A DNA stretch of 64,000 nucleotides from assembly GCF_900105835.1 (NCBI RefSeq), contig NZ_LT629783.1, positions 2,232,001 through 2,296,000 of the forward strand. The letters are read 5' to 3'. The DNA comes from Pseudomonas fragi. Lineage in GTDB: Bacteria; Pseudomonadota; Gammaproteobacteria; Pseudomonadales; Pseudomonadaceae. Under the pieces are notes generated by a model. That model was not told where the DNA came from and made no database searches. It saw only the letters and a program-made list of their open reading frames with translations. A program made the position numbers and the translations under genes. This document shows positions 1 to 9,193 of the stretch, piece after piece (the stretch's first letter is position 1; every line of letters begins with the position of its first letter).

Positions 1-173
1 GCCTGGGCTGCGGCGGCTTTGGCGAGGATCAGCGCGCGGATGAATTGCGCAGGCATGCGTTGATGGCTGATCGGGAAGTTGTCGACCGCACGCTGGGTTT
101 GCGCGCCGTATAGCGCGGCCTCAGGTACACGCAACTCACCCATGCTGTCGCGTTCGATACGAGTGTTACTCAT
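1..173 (-). CDS. fumC: Class II fumarate hydratase, N-terminal part (runs off the left edge)
   Basis: The first 57 residues of a class II fumarase are visible, beginning [18 protein letters not shown] and continuing through [17 protein letters not shown], the conserved N-terminal stretch of the FumC/aspartase superfamily. The enzyme interconverts fumarate and malate in the TCA cycle; class II forms are iron-free and oxidation-stable. The ATG at 173 lies inside the stop region of the upstream fagA gene (8-base overlap), so the two are translationally coupled. In P. aeruginosa the same pair precedes sodA in a Fur-repressed operon, which fits use of an iron-independent fumarase under iron starvation. 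The rest of the gene is outside the window. Confidence 0.93.
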   Translation of the reverse strand, partial: MSNTRIERDSMGELRVPEAALYGAQTQRAVDNFPISHQRMPAQFIRALILAKAAAAQ

Positions 174-561
174 CGGGAAATCCTTGCACCAGTTCTGTTA
201 AAGAAATTGAAGGTTCGAGCTCGCAGGTTGCCAACTGCCAGGCAAAGCTTTGCCAGCGCTTGAGCCGGCAGTTGCACAGGGCTTGGGTTTCGAGGTCGCG
301 CAGCGGGCGCCACGCGTTGTCCAGACACAGGGTGCGCCAGTGCCACGGCAGCGCGGTGTCGGTAGCGGTGTCGAGCAACAGCCGGAAGGTGGTCACGGCA
401 ATCAACCACGGGGAGGTGGCCGTACAGCCGGCAAGATAGCGGCCTTCGGCCAGGTAATGCTCGATCAGGCGCGGCTCGTTCGGTGCCAGCGCGCAACGGA
501 TCTGGCGGCTCATCCAGCGCCAGCTTTCTAGATACGGCCCTTCACGCAACGCAGAACTCAT
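166..561 (-). CDS. fagA: Fur-associated protein FagA
   Basis: A 131-residue protein starting [20 protein letters not shown], with no domain that I recognise beyond the Pseudomonas FagA family. It is rich in W, L and R and has no signal peptide or membrane helix. Position is the main evidence: it is the first gene of the fagA-fumC unit, overlaps the fumC start by 8 bases, and has Fur-box-like sequence just upstream. In P. aeruginosa the equivalent gene heads the iron-starvation operon fagA-fumC-orfX-sodA. Its biochemical role is unknown. Confidence 0.85.
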   Translation of the reverse strand: MSSALREGPYLESWRWMSRQIRCALAPNEPRLIEHYLAEGRYLAGCTATSPWLIAVTTFRLLLDTATDTALPWHWRTLCLDNAWRPLRDLETQALCNCRLKRWQSFAWQLATCELEPSISLTELVQGFPDE

Positions 562-576
562 GACCCAGGCTCACTC

Positions 577-615
577 GATAATGAGATTCATTATTAAGCG
601 ATATTGATTATCAAA
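577..615 (-). promoter_or_regulatory. Fur box (array) controlling fagA-fumC
   Basis: The 19 bases at 577-595 read GATAATGAGATTCATTATT and match the classical Fur consensus GATAATGATAATCATTATC at 16 positions. A second weaker GAT-ATTGATTATC-like tract follows at 600-614, giving an extended hexamer array. It lies 16 bases upstream of the fagA ATG, where Fe-Fur binding would block transcription. Function is inferred from the match and from the known Fur control of this operon in P. aeruginosa. Confidence 0.85.
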
Positions 616-644
616 ACAAGCCTGCTAAAGGATGGGGTGCACAA

Positions 645-683
645 ACACAAAAAAGGCGTATCACCGATTCAGTGATACGCCTT
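645..683 (-). terminator. Rho-independent terminator after pmbA
   Basis: A 12-bp perfect stem (AAGGCGTATCAC at 653-664 with GTGATACGCCTT at 672-683) and a 7-base loop are followed, on the minus strand, by a run of T. It lies 21 bases beyond the pmbA stop and separates pmbA from the fagA promoter. Confidence 0.9.
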
Positions 684-703
684 GGCATGGAACAGAGCAG
701 CGT

Positions 704-2050
704 TTAGCTACCCGCCACCATCATGCGTTCGATCAGCACCGAGCCGGTGCGGATATTGCTGCGCAGTTCCAGGTCGTTGCCCACGGCCACGATCTGTTTG
801 AACATGTCGCGCATATTGCCGGCAATGGTCACTTCCTGAACCGGGAACTGGATTTCGCCATTCTCGACCCAGAAACCCGCCGCGCCACGGGAGTAGTCGC
901 CGGTGACCATGTTCAGGCCGCTGCCCATCAGCTCCGTGACGAACAAACCACGGCCCATGCGCCGGATCAATGCCGCCTGGTCTTCGTCGCCGTGGGTCAC
1001 GAACAGGTTATGCACGCCGCCGGCGTTGGCAGTGCTCGGCATGCCCAGCTTGCGTCCGGAGTAGGTGCTGAGGATGTACGAAACCAGCTCGCCGTCCTTG
1101 ATAAACGGCTTGGCGTAGGTGGCCAGGCCGTCGTTGTCGAACGATGAGCTGCCCATGGCGCGCATCAGGTGCGGGCGCTCGTCCAGGGTCAGCCATTCAG
1201 GGAAAATTTGCTGGCCCATCGCATCGAGCAGGAACGACGACTTGCGGTACAGGTTGCCGCCCGAGATGGCACCCAGGAAACTGCCGAACAGGCCGCCAGC
1301 CAGTTCGGCCGAGAACAGCACCGGCACTTCGCAAGTGGGTACCGGACGCGAGCCAAGGCGGCGGGCAGCGCGCTCGGCGGCGCGCTGGCCAATGCTCACG
1401 GCGTCCATCAACAACTCGCCCTGGCAATTGACGTCATACCAGTAGTCACGCTGCATCTGGCCGTCACCTTCGGCGATCATCACGCAGCTGAGGCTATGCC
1501 GGGTGGAAGCCGAGCCACCGATAAAGCCATTGCTGTTGCCGTATACACGGCAGCCCTGATGGGTGCTGAGGGTGGTGCCATCGGCGTTCTTGATCCGGCT
1601 GTCGGCATCAAATGCTGCCGCTTCACAGGCCAGGGCCTTTTCAATGGCCTGCTCGGGGGTGATGTCCCAGGTGTGGAACACATCAAAGTCTTTCAGTTCA
1701 CGCGCCATCAGGCTGGCATCGGCCAAACCCGAGCTTTCGTCTTCCGAAGTGTGTTTGGCGATCGCCAGGGCAGCAGCGACGGTTTCGCGGATGGCCTCCG
1801 GGCCGGTGGCCGAGGTGCTGGCCGAGCCTTTGCGCTGGCCTACATAGAGGGTGATGCCAAAACCCTGGTCACGGTTGAACTCTACGGTTTCAACTTCGCG
1901 CTGACGTACCGAGGTCGACAAACCCTGCTCCAGCGACACGGCGACTTCACAGGCGCTGGCGCCCTGGCGCCTGGCTTCGGCAATGATTTGCTCGACCTGT
2001 TCCTGCAGTGCCGGCAAGGCCTGCGGGCCGACGCTTTGAACTGCACTCAT
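704..2050 (-). CDS. pmbA: Metalloprotease-associated protein PmbA (TldE)
   Basis: A 448-aa TldD/PmbA-family protein. With TldD it forms the heterodimeric zinc protease that processes unfolded peptides such as microcin precursors and the CcdA antitoxin; PmbA is the subunit without the metal site. The family signature is seen at the N-terminus ([15 protein letters not shown]) and the C-terminus ([17 protein letters not shown]). No HExxxH motif is present, as expected. The ATG at 2050 is preferred over the in-frame GTG at 2062 because a GGAG box stands 6 bases in front of it. It is divergent from yjgA and unlinked in transcription to tldD, the usual Pseudomonas layout. Confidence 0.95.
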   Translation of the reverse strand: MSAVQSVGPQALPALQEQVEQIIAEARRQGASACEVAVSLEQGLSTSVRQREVETVEFNRDQGFGITLYVGQRKGSASTSATGPEAIRETVAAALAIAKHTSEDESSGLADASLMARELKDFDVFHTWDITPEQAIEKALACEAAAFDADSRIKNADGTTLSTHQGCRVYGNSNGFIGGSASTRHSLSCVMIAEGDGQMQRDYWYDVNCQGELLMDAVSIGQRAAERAARRLGSRPVPTCEVPVLFSAELAGGLFGSFLGAISGGNLYRKSSFLLDAMGQQIFPEWLTLDERPHLMRAMGSSSFDNDGLATYAKPFIKDGELVSYILSTYSGRKLGMPSTANAGGVHNLFVTHGDEDQAALIRRMGRGLFVTELMGSGLNMVTGDYSRGAAGFWVENGEIQFPVQEVTIAGNMRDMFKQIVAVGNDLELRSNIRTGSVLIERMMVAGS

Positions 2051-2157
2051 GGTTTTCTCCACTCAAATTCTGTTTTCGGCAGGGCCGCCGAGCGACCGGG
2101 CCGGACAAGCGGCCCCCGACTGGTTATCATGGCGGCGTTTCTTTGCGGACTGCCACC

Positions 2158-2679
2158 ATGGTTGATTCTTACGACGACGCCTTCGACGGCGAAAAAAGCA
2201 AATCGCAGGTCAAACGCGAGCTTCATGCTCTGGTTGATCTGGGCGAGCGTCTCACGACACTCAAGCCTGACTTGCTGAACAAAATGCCCCTGACTGACGC
2301 TATGCGTAAGGCTTTGGCAGATGCTCCAAAACACACGGCTCATATTGCGCGCAAGCGCCATATGATGTTCATCGGCAAACTGATGCGCGATCAACCGCTT
2401 GACGAAATTCTTGCCTTGATCGATCAAGTCGATGCCTCTTCTCGCCAGTACAACGAACGTTTTCACAACCTCGAGCGCTGGCGTGATCGCTTGATCGAGG
2501 GTGATGACGCTGTACTGGAAAAGTTTGTTGCCGAGTTCCCTGAAGCCGACCGCCAGCAAATGCGTTCGGTGATACGTCAGGCCAAACACGAGCTGGCTCA
2601 TAACAAGGCACCGGCTTCAAGCCGCAAATTGTTCAAGTACATCCGTGGGTTGGACGAGACTCAACGCGGTCTGCGTTAA
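2158..2679 (+). CDS. yjgA: Ribosome-associated protein YjgA/DarP
   Basis: A 173-residue highly charged, helical protein starting [21 protein letters not shown]. It belongs to the DUF615/YjgA family, shown in E. coli to bind late 50S assembly intermediates and to promote peptidyl-transferase-centre maturation (DarP). The family signature [17 protein letters not shown] tract occurs near residue 140, followed by a basic C-terminus. The ATG at 2158 is chosen over upstream in-frame starts because it aligns with the usual family start and the upstream extension reads into the pmbA promoter region. It sits between divergent pmbA and convergent tldD. Confidence 0.93.
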   Translation: MVDSYDDAFDGEKSKSQVKRELHALVDLGERLTTLKPDLLNKMPLTDAMRKALADAPKHTAHIARKRHMMFIGKLMRDQPLDEILALIDQVDASSRQYNERFHNLERWRDRLIEGDDAVLEKFVAEFPEADRQQMRSVIRQAKHELAHNKAPASSRKLFKYIRGLDETQRGLR

Positions 2680-2687
2680 GCCTCGTA

Positions 2688-2718
2688 CCCGTGAAGGTTG
2701 CCTGGCAACCTTCACGGG
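2688..2718. terminator. Hairpin between convergent yjgA and tldD
   Basis: A near-perfect inverted repeat, CCCGTGAAGGTTGCC with GGCAACCTTCACGGG, separated by one base, lies between the yjgA stop (2679) and the tldD stop (2727). It lacks a clear U tract on either strand, so it is a probable bidirectional transcription end or mRNA 3'-end stabiliser rather than a textbook terminator. Confidence 0.6.
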
Positions 2719-2726
2719 ACCTCCCC

Positions 2727-4169
2727 TCAACCGCCCGTACCGCCTACAGTGATCGCGTCAATCTTCAGGGTTGGCTGGCCGACACCTACCGGCACCGACT
2801 GCCCGTCCTTGCCACACGTTCCCACGCCGCTGTCCAGCGACAGGTCGTTGCCGACCATCGACACCTTGCTCATTGCTTCCGGTCCGTTGCCAATCAGGGT
2901 CGCGCCTTTGACTGGGCGAGTGATTTTGCCGTCTTCAATCAAATAGGCTTCGCTGGTGGAGAACACAAACTTGCCGCTGGTGATATCGACCTGACCACCG
3001 CCCAGGTTGGCGCAGTAGATGCCCTTTTTCACCGAGGCGATGATCTCCGCCGGATCGCTCTCGCCACCCAGCATGTAGGTGTTGGTCATGCGCGGCATCG
3101 GCAAGTGCGCATAGGATTCGCGACGGCCGTTGCCGGTGCGGGCCACGCCCATCAGGCGGGCATTGAGCTTGTCCTGCATGTAGCCCTTGAGCACGCCGTT
3201 TTCAATCAGGGTGGTGCACTCGGTCGGGGTACCTTCGTCATCCACGCTCAGCGAGCCACGGCGGCCGGCCAGGGTGCCGTCATCGACGATGGTGCACAGC
3301 TTCGAGGCGACCATTTCACCCATGCGCCCGCTGTAGGCAGAGCTGCCCTTGCGGTTGAAGTCGCCTTCCAGGCCGTGGCCCACGGCTTCGTGCAACAGCA
3401 CGCCGGACCAGCCCGAGCCCAGCACCACTGGCATGGTGCCTGCCGGGGCCGGTACGGCTTCGAGGTTGACCAGTGCTTGGCGCAATGCTTCACGGGCATA
3501 ACCCATTGCACGGTCGTCGGTGAGAAAGTAACGGTAGTCGGTACGCCCGCCACCGCCATGGCCGCCGCGTTCGCGACGGCCATTTTGCTCGACGATGACG
3601 CTGACATTGAAGCGCACCAGCGGGCGGATATCGGCAGCCAGACCACCGTCAGTGGAGGCCACCAGAATGCGTTCCCAGACCCCGGCCATGCTCACGGTGA
3701 CTTGCTGGATCCGCGGGTCGAGGGCGCGGGTAGCGGCATCGACACGCTTGAGCAGCTCGACTTTTTCAGCGCGGCTGATGACTTCCAGCGGGTTGTCCGG
3801 GCCATACAGCTGAGCCACATCCTGAGTGGTGAACGCCTGCACCGTGCCGTTTTGTCCGGCGCGGGAAATCGAGCGGGCGGCGCGGGCGGCCTGCCCCAAT
3901 GCGTCCAGGGTGATGGCATTGCTGTAGGCAAAGCCGGTCTTCTCGCCAGACTGGGCACGAACGCCTACACCCTGGTCGAGGTTAAAGCTGCCTTCTTTGA
4001 CGATACCGTCTTCCAGCGCCCAGGATTCGGAGATCTGGCCCTGAAAGTACAGGTCTGCGGCGTCGATGCCCGGCCCGGCCAGGTCGCCCAATACGCTTTG
4101 CAGGCTTTCGATGGTGACACCGCCCGGTGCCAACAGGTGTTCGCTGACTGAGGTCAACAACTCGCTCAT
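2727..4169 (-). CDS. tldD: Metalloprotease TldD
   Basis: A 480-aa TldD, the active subunit of the TldD-PmbA protease. The zinc-binding HExxxH motif is seen as [11 protein letters not shown] in the second half of the chain, followed by the conserved [10 protein letters not shown] and [10 protein letters not shown] segments. Length equals the usual 480-481. The ATG at 4169 has a GGAG box 5 bases ahead; an in-frame GTG at 4175 overlaps that box and is rejected. It partners PmbA at 704-2050 and is often co-located with nit and yhdP genes in Pseudomonas. Confidence 0.96.
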   Translation of the reverse strand: MSELLTSVSEHLLAPGGVTIESLQSVLGDLAGPGIDAADLYFQGQISESWALEDGIVKEGSFNLDQGVGVRAQSGEKTGFAYSNAITLDALGQAARAARSISRAGQNGTVQAFTTQDVAQLYGPDNPLEVISRAEKVELLKRVDAATRALDPRIQQVTVSMAGVWERILVASTDGGLAADIRPLVRFNVSVIVEQNGRRERGGHGGGGRTDYRYFLTDDRAMGYAREALRQALVNLEAVPAPAGTMPVVLGSGWSGVLLHEAVGHGLEGDFNRKGSSAYSGRMGEMVASKLCTIVDDGTLAGRRGSLSVDDEGTPTECTTLIENGVLKGYMQDKLNARLMGVARTGNGRRESYAHLPMPRMTNTYMLGGESDPAEIIASVKKGIYCANLGGGQVDITSGKFVFSTSEAYLIEDGKITRPVKGATLIGNGPEAMSKVSMVGNDLSLDSGVGTCGKDGQSVPVGVGQPTLKIDAITVGGTGG

Positions 4170-4239
4170 ATTCACTCCGTCTTGGCCCCTGCTTCAGCAT
4201 CTTTGAGTGCTGAACCCACGGGCCTGAAAAATCAGTTGT

Positions 4240-4324
4240 GTGGGAGCGGGCTTGCTCGCGTTGGCATCAATGCGGTGCAACGGTGACACCGCGTCGTCTG
4301 CATCGCGAGCAAGCCCGCGCCCAC
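4240..4324. repeat. REPIN (paired inverted REP)
   Basis: Two REP sequences in inverted orientation, GTGGGAGCGGGCTTGCTCGCG on the left and its near-complement ending GCCCGCGCCCAC on the right, flank about 40 bases. This is a mobile non-autonomous element type typical of the fluorescens group. It fills the gap between tldD and the nitrilase gene. Confidence 0.9.
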
Positions 4325-5152
4325 CTAAATTAGCTGGGCGTTAAACCGCCGATGGCTCACCACCGGCATGCGTGCCCGGATATCCGCTTGCTCAGCGGCA
4401 TCGCGGCGGGCCAGTAATACTCCCTCGCCTTGCGCCTGCTCGGCCAGCACCCGCCCCCAGGGGTCGATAATGGCTGCATGCCCCCAGGTTTCCCGCGGGC
4501 CGGGGTGGATGCCGCCCTGGGCCGCTGCGAGGATGTAGCACTGGGTTTCAATGGCGCGGGCGCGAATGAGTACCTCCCAATGGGCCTCGCCCGTGACCGC
4601 AGTAAAGGCCGAGGGCGCCGTAATCAGTTCAGCGCCAGCGGCGCGTAGCTCACTGTACAGCTCCGGGAAGCGCAGGTCATAACATACGCTCAGGCCCAGC
4701 TTGCCGACCGGGGTATCTGCCACGACCACACGCCCTCCATGAGCATAGTCATCAGACTCACGGTAGCGGCCACGGTTATCGGACACATCCACGTCAAACA
4801 AGTGCAGTTTGTCGTATCGAGCAGTGCATTGACCCTCGGCATTGATGAGCAGCGAACAGGCATTGACCTTGGCTTGAGGTTGACCCTCTGGCGGCAGAGG
4901 CAAAGTGCCAGCCACTATCCATAACTTGAGGTCGCGGGCGGTCTGTTTCAACCAGGGCAGGATCGGGCCCTCGCCCAAGGCCTCGGCGCGGCCGATGGCG
5001 GCAGTATCGCGACGGCCCATTGCGGCAAAGTTCTCGGGCAACACGGCCAGTTGCGCACCGCCTTGGGCAGCCTCCTCCAGCAGGCGACGAGCCTGGGCCA
5101 GATTGGCCAGGACATCGCTCTGGCTGACCATTTGAATCACTGCTAGCGACAT
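4325..5152 (-). CDS. Carbon-nitrogen hydrolase of the Nit1/Nit2 type
   Basis: A 275-aa cytoplasmic nitrilase-superfamily amidase. All three catalytic residues are in place: Glu in AVLPENFAAMG, Lys in YDKLHLFDVDV and Cys in LSVCYDLRFPELY. The sequence fits the Nit2/deaminated-glutathione amidase clade, which hydrolyses deaminated glutathione or omega-amides such as alpha-ketoglutaramate. Exact substrate cannot be assigned from sequence. It lies in the conserved yhdP-nit-tldD run, all on the minus strand, with REPINs on both sides that separate it from its neighbours. Confidence 0.9.
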   Translation of the reverse strand: MSLAVIQMVSQSDVLANLAQARRLLEEAAQGGAQLAVLPENFAAMGRRDTAAIGRAEALGEGPILPWLKQTARDLKLWIVAGTLPLPPEGQPQAKVNACSLLINAEGQCTARYDKLHLFDVDVSDNRGRYRESDDYAHGGRVVVADTPVGKLGLSVCYDLRFPELYSELRAAGAELITAPSAFTAVTGEAHWEVLIRARAIETQCYILAAAQGGIHPGPRETWGHAAIIDPWGRVLAEQAQGEGVLLARRDAAEQADIRARMPVVSHRRFNAQLI

Positions 5153-5181
5153 GACGTATTCCTGATCGAAAAAACCCTTTT

Positions 5182-5268
5182 GTGGGAGTCGGGCTTGCCC
5201 GCGATGGCATCGCCGCGATTTGCCTCACATATCTCGGCGCCCGCATCGCAGGCAAGCCAGCTCCCACT
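5182..5268. repeat. REPIN between yhdP and the nitrilase gene
   Basis: Inverted REP pair: left arm TGTGGGAGTCGGGCTTGCC, right arm GGCAAGCCAGCTCCCAC. A third partial REP (TGTGGGAGCCGG) follows at 5275. Same family as the other REPINs in the window. Confidence 0.88.
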
Positions 5269-5305
5269 GGTTTTGTGGGAGCCGGACCTGAGGACAATGC
5301 TACGC

Positions 5306-8300
5306 CTAGTTTTTTTCAAAAGGCTTGTCGAAGGTGATTTTCGGATCGTTCCACGGGCCCTGGATGCTGTATTGCACGCTGGCGAAACGCGACACCTGGT
5401 CACCGATCAGCTTGTTGAGCAGGAACATCGCCCCGCCCGCTGCCGGCCCGCCCACCAACAGCGCAGCAAGGGGCAGGTTATTGGTCACGGGCAAGGTCAC
5501 CAGCAGCTTGGCGTCGACCCGGTCGGTGACCATGTTCAATGTACCGTTAAGTTCCAGATTGGTGGACGGCCCGGTCATCAGGATCGGCTTGCCTGTGCTG
5601 TACACGCCGCTGCGGGCATTGAGCACGCCCTTGACCCGGTCATAGCTCAGGCCCTTGCCGAACAGGTCGGAGAAGTCCAGGCGCAGGCGACGGCCAATGG
5701 CGTTGAAGTTGAGCAAGCCAAAAATGCGCAGCACCTGGGCGCTGCCGTCGACTTCCACAAACTGCCCCTTGTTGAGCGAGGCGTCCAGTGTGCCGGAGAA
5801 ACGCTTGAGGCCAATCCACGCTGGCGAACCGGGCCAGTTGCCATCGATGTCCACATGAAAGTTGTCGCTGGTGACGCTGGGGGCAAAGCCCCAGTTCTTC
5901 AGCACCGTGGCCAGGTTGCCGCCACCCAGGCGCCCCTGGTACCAGCTCTTGCTGTTACCCGCCACCCCTTCCCAACCGCCCGAACCTTCAAGCAGCATGC
6001 CTTTGAGCCCCAGGTTGAGGCTGGTCAGGCTGATGCCGCGGCTGTTGGGCCGAATGTTGAGCGACCAGGCACCCAGCAACTCAGAGCCCTGGTAAAGCTG
6101 GCGAATAATGATGTCCAGCGCCGGTATTTTACGCGGGTCGACCGCCGCCAGCGGATCGGGGGCGTTGTCATCCGCCACCACCTTGGGGTCGGGGGCCGGC
6201 AGGCGAATGGTCTGCATATTGACCACAATCGGCGCGTTTTTCGCATCCGGCAGGGTCACTGCACCAATGGCCTGCTTGCTGTCGATTTGCAGCGCCCAGG
6301 AGGCGGCGACGCGCTTCATGACCAGACGCACCTGATCCAATTGGGTGCCGAAGGCAATCAACTTGCCGACTTTAAAGTCCGCACTGCTGAGCAGTTGTTT
6401 GGCACTGCCGCCCGGGTCATTGCCGGCATAACGCTCCACCAGCGCCTGCCAGGGGGCTACGTCGAGTTCCGACAGCACACCGCGAATACGCAGGCCCTTG
6501 GTAGTCGGCAATACCGGGGCACCACTGCCCAAAAACAGCTCGCCGCGCCCGTCTTCGAACTTGCCGTCGGGCGCGGCAAAGGTCAGGTTGGCCAGATCAC
6601 CGTAGTCAAACCAGTAACGCCGTTCGGCACCTTGCAGGGTCATACGGAACACACTGTTGCGACTTTCATTGGCCGCCAGCCCAAAGGGCGCAGGCAAATC
6701 AACCACCGCCCCCTTGAGGCTGGAGCTGACCCGCAACTGGCTGTCGGCACCGTCGAGGGTGAGTTGCAATTGATATGGCAAATCGCCGCTTATAGGGATC
6801 GGTTGATTGAACTTGAGCCAGTCCGTGAGCTTTTTCACCCCCACCTGACCGCTGGCCACTACCCGGGTGCTGATACGACCGGGCTTACCATCGGCAAAAA
6901 TCTGCGCGGTGATCGGGCGATCGAACGCCCGCGCACTGATGCCCTTGCCGCTCAGGCCCTTGGCACTGTCGAAGCGAAAATCGCCCTTGAGCTGGGTCAG
7001 CTCAAGCTCGGGTTCACTGATTTTCAGGCGGGCCTTGTCGGTGCTGAAGCCCACCAGGATTTTCGGCTCCACGCTTTTTTCCAGCGGGATATCCAGATCA
7101 ACGCGGCCCTTGAGCGAACCTTCGCCCTGCCAGCCAGCAAAGGTTTCGGCGGTGCCAATGGGGGCTTCCTGAAGGATTTTCAGGCCGTCGCCCAGCCCAC
7201 CATCAAAATTCCCGTCCAGAAACAGATGGCTGACCTTGCCTGCTGGCACATGCGGGATGTTGACGGCCACGTTGCGCACCTGGGTGTCGAGCAACTGGCC
7301 TTTGCTGGCCATGATCCGCACGCCGCTGTCTTCGATAAACACGTCGCCCGAGACATCACGCACATGGGGCCAGCCAGGCTGGAACGCCAGTTCGGCGCCA
7401 TGCACCTTGAAAAACAGGCTGATATTGCGCGCCGCCGCGACGGCGTCGTGGCTCAGGGAGCCCTGGTACTGGAAAAAACCTTCTTCAACCGCACCCTTGA
7501 TAATCGCCGTGCTCAGCCATTCGGTCAGGGCCGGGCTCAGCACTTCAGGCAGGTATTTGGGGGTGAAACGGCCGTCGCCATCAGTGAGACCAACCCGCAG
7601 GTCCATGTAGTCTTCTTGGGAATGATCGAGGTGGATACGGATCAAAAAGTCCGCCGCGATTTTACCTTCTTCACCCAGCACTTTGATGTAGGGCGCAATC
7701 AGGGTGAAGCTGTCCTTGTTCAGGGTCCAGGTCAGCAGGGCATTGGCTTGCAGGTACTGCCAGGGCTTGGCGAAGATCGGGTCCAGGTGCAGCATGAAGT
7801 CCTTGCTGTCCAGGCGCAGTTCGCCCTTGCCCAGATCACCGCTGATCAGGCCACTGACGTTGCGCGCCGCCGGAGCACCGTGGGTGGCATTGAAGCCGAC
7901 CTGCTCCAGATTGGCCGCGAAACTGATTTTTTGATCGTCCGTGGCGGCCGGACGATAGTCGGCCAGTACATTGCGCAATGTGCCCGTCACGCTCAACTGG
8001 TCGATAACGGTGGCGACGGCCTCCGGCACGGGGGCCAGCGAGTCCATCAGCGGCGTGATCGGCGTTAGGTCCAGGCGATCGGCCTGCAGGTGCCAGCGCT
8101 CCTGCTCCTTGTCCGTGGCCGCGAACTGCTGCAATTGCAGACGGGTTTCCCAACGGGTCTTGCCCAGGTTCATGGCCAATGAATCGAGCACCACCTTGAA
8201 GCCCTGCTTGCCGCGCTCGGCCCAGGCATGCAGGGCCAGGTTTTCGATGGTCTCGGGTTTGCGCCCGGCATAGGCGCCGCTCAGTTTGGGCGCATTCAGG

Positions 8301-9118
8301 CGCGCCACGGCGCTCTGCACCGAGCCCTTGCTCCAGTTGAACCAGAGTTCGCCACCCGCCTTGAGCTCAGAGACTTTCCACGGCGCAATCAGCGAGGCCG
8401 GCAGCCACTTGGCCCAGTCACTTTGCGGCAGGCTTACATAGGCCTGGGCCGCGCCGTCACGCCAATGGCTGGCCTGGACCTGGGTGCTGAGGCTCAACGC
8501 CACGGGCTGGCCATCGGGCAAGGTCAGGCGCGCATCGAGGCGCTGGTCCGAGGCGCCGACGTCCAGGGTCAGCCCTACATAGGTCAGGGTCAGCGGGGCT
8601 TGCTTGTAGGGTTCCAGGGTCACCTGGCTGTCGAGCACCGACAATCGCGCCACATGCTGCAACTGGGTGAGCAACTGCTCAGGGTCCAGCGGCTGGTCGT
8701 CCTGCACTGGCAGCCCCTCGAGGGTCCAGTGGCCGTGCTCATCCTGGCGCAGGCTCAGTTGCAGGCCATTAAGCTGCACGCGGGCAATGCGGATATCGCG
8801 GTTCAACAGGCTGGCCAACACATCGGGCACCACCTGCACTTCGTCCAGGCGCAGGGCACTGTTACCCTCGCCGACCATCACATCGTGGGCCTTCAGTACC
8901 GGCACCATGCCGCTCCAGCTTCCCTCAAGGCTGCCAATGGTCAATGGCATGCCCAGGGCGTCACGGGCTTTGTTCTGAACCTCTACGCGGTATTCGGCAA
9001 TCAGCGGGGTCAATTCACGGCCGATGCTGACGTACAACGCCGTCAGCACCAAAACCAGAGCGCATGCGCCCAACCCCCAACGGGTCAGCGCGGCAAAAAA
9101 GCGTGTCAGACGCTCCAT
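5306..9118 (-). CDS. yhdP: YhdP family AsmA-like phospholipid transport protein
   Basis: A 1270-aa protein with one N-terminal membrane anchor (about residues 12-32, WGLGACALVLVLTALYVS) and a very long periplasmic region of repeating beta-strand AsmA-like segments. This matches YhdP (TIGR02099/DUF3971), which with TamB and YdbH bridges the envelope and carries phospholipids to the outer membrane. The C-terminal AsmA-like core (LNGTLNMVTDRVDAKLLVTLPV) ends with a hydrophobic segment, GPAAGGAMFLLNKL. Length is normal for Pseudomonas. It is followed by a REPIN and lies just downstream of rng, as in P. aeruginosa. Confidence 0.93.
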   Translation of the reverse strand: MERLTRFFAALTRWGLGACALVLVLTALYVSIGRELTPLIAEYRVEVQNKARDALGMPLTIGSLEGSWSGMVPVLKAHDVMVGEGNSALRLDEVQVVPDVLASLLNRDIRIARVQLNGLQLSLRQDEHGHWTLEGLPVQDDQPLDPEQLLTQLQHVARLSVLDSQVTLEPYKQAPLTLTYVGLTLDVGASDQRLDARLTLPDGQPVALSLSTQVQASHWRDGAAQAYVSLPQSDWAKWLPASLIAPWKVSELKAGGELWFNWSKGSVQSAVARLNAPKLSGAYAGRKPETIENLALHAWAERGKQGFKVVLDSLAMNLGKTRWETRLQLQQFAATDKEQERWHLQADRLDLTPITPLMDSLAPVPEAVATVIDQLSVTGTLRNVLADYRPAATDDQKISFAANLEQVGFNATHGAPAARNVSGLISGDLGKGELRLDSKDFMLHLDPIFAKPWQYLQANALLTWTLNKDSFTLIAPYIKVLGEEGKIAADFLIRIHLDHSQEDYMDLRVGLTDGDGRFTPKYLPEVLSPALTEWLSTAIIKGAVEEGFFQYQGSLSHDAVAAARNISLFFKVHGAELAFQPGWPHVRDVSGDVFIEDSGVRIMASKGQLLDTQVRNVAVNIPHVPAGKVSHLFLDGNFDGGLGDGLKILQEAPIGTAETFAGWQGEGSLKGRVDLDIPLEKSVEPKILVGFSTDKARLKISEPELELTQLKGDFRFDSAKGLSGKGISARAFDRPITAQIFADGKPGRISTRVVASGQVGVKKLTDWLKFNQPIPISGDLPYQLQLTLDGADSQLRVSSSLKGAVVDLPAPFGLAANESRNSVFRMTLQGAERRYWFDYGDLANLTFAAPDGKFEDGRGELFLGSGAPVLPTTKGLRIRGVLSELDVAPWQALVERYAGNDPGGSAKQLLSSADFKVGKLIAFGTQLDQVRLVMKRVAASWALQIDSKQAIGAVTLPDAKNAPIVVNMQTIRLPAPDPKVVADDNAPDPLAAVDPRKIPALDIIIRQLYQGSELLGAWSLNIRPNSRGISLTSLNLGLKGMLLEGSGGWEGVAGNSKSWYQGRLGGGNLATVLKNWGFAPSVTSDNFHVDIDGNWPGSPAWIGLKRFSGTLDASLNKGQFVEVDGSAQVLRIFGLLNFNAIGRRLRLDFSDLFGKGLSYDRVKGVLNARSGVYSTGKPILMTGPSTNLELNGTLNMVTDRVDAKLLVTLPVTNNLPLAALLVGGPAAGGAMFLLNKLIGDQVSRFASVQYSIQGPWNDPKITFDKPFEKN

Positions 9119-9193
9119 GTCAGGTGGCCCCTTCAGTAATGATCGAAGGAGCCGGGTTCAGCCCCTTTGTAACGCTATACGACGCTTGATACT

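Noticed and set aside
1169..2278. A 369-codon plus-strand frame over pmbA
   Set aside because: Shadow of pmbA; it runs through the yjgA promoter and start and has no recognisable domain.
2691..4151. A 486-codon plus-strand frame over tldD
   Set aside because: Antisense shadow of tldD; His/Gln/Ala-rich composition typical for such mirrors.
5180..8068. A 962-codon open frame on the plus strand opposite yhdP
   Set aside because: It is the antisense shadow of a GC-rich gene: no ribosome site, no domain, composition of a mirrored frame. YhdP on the minus strand explains the region fully.
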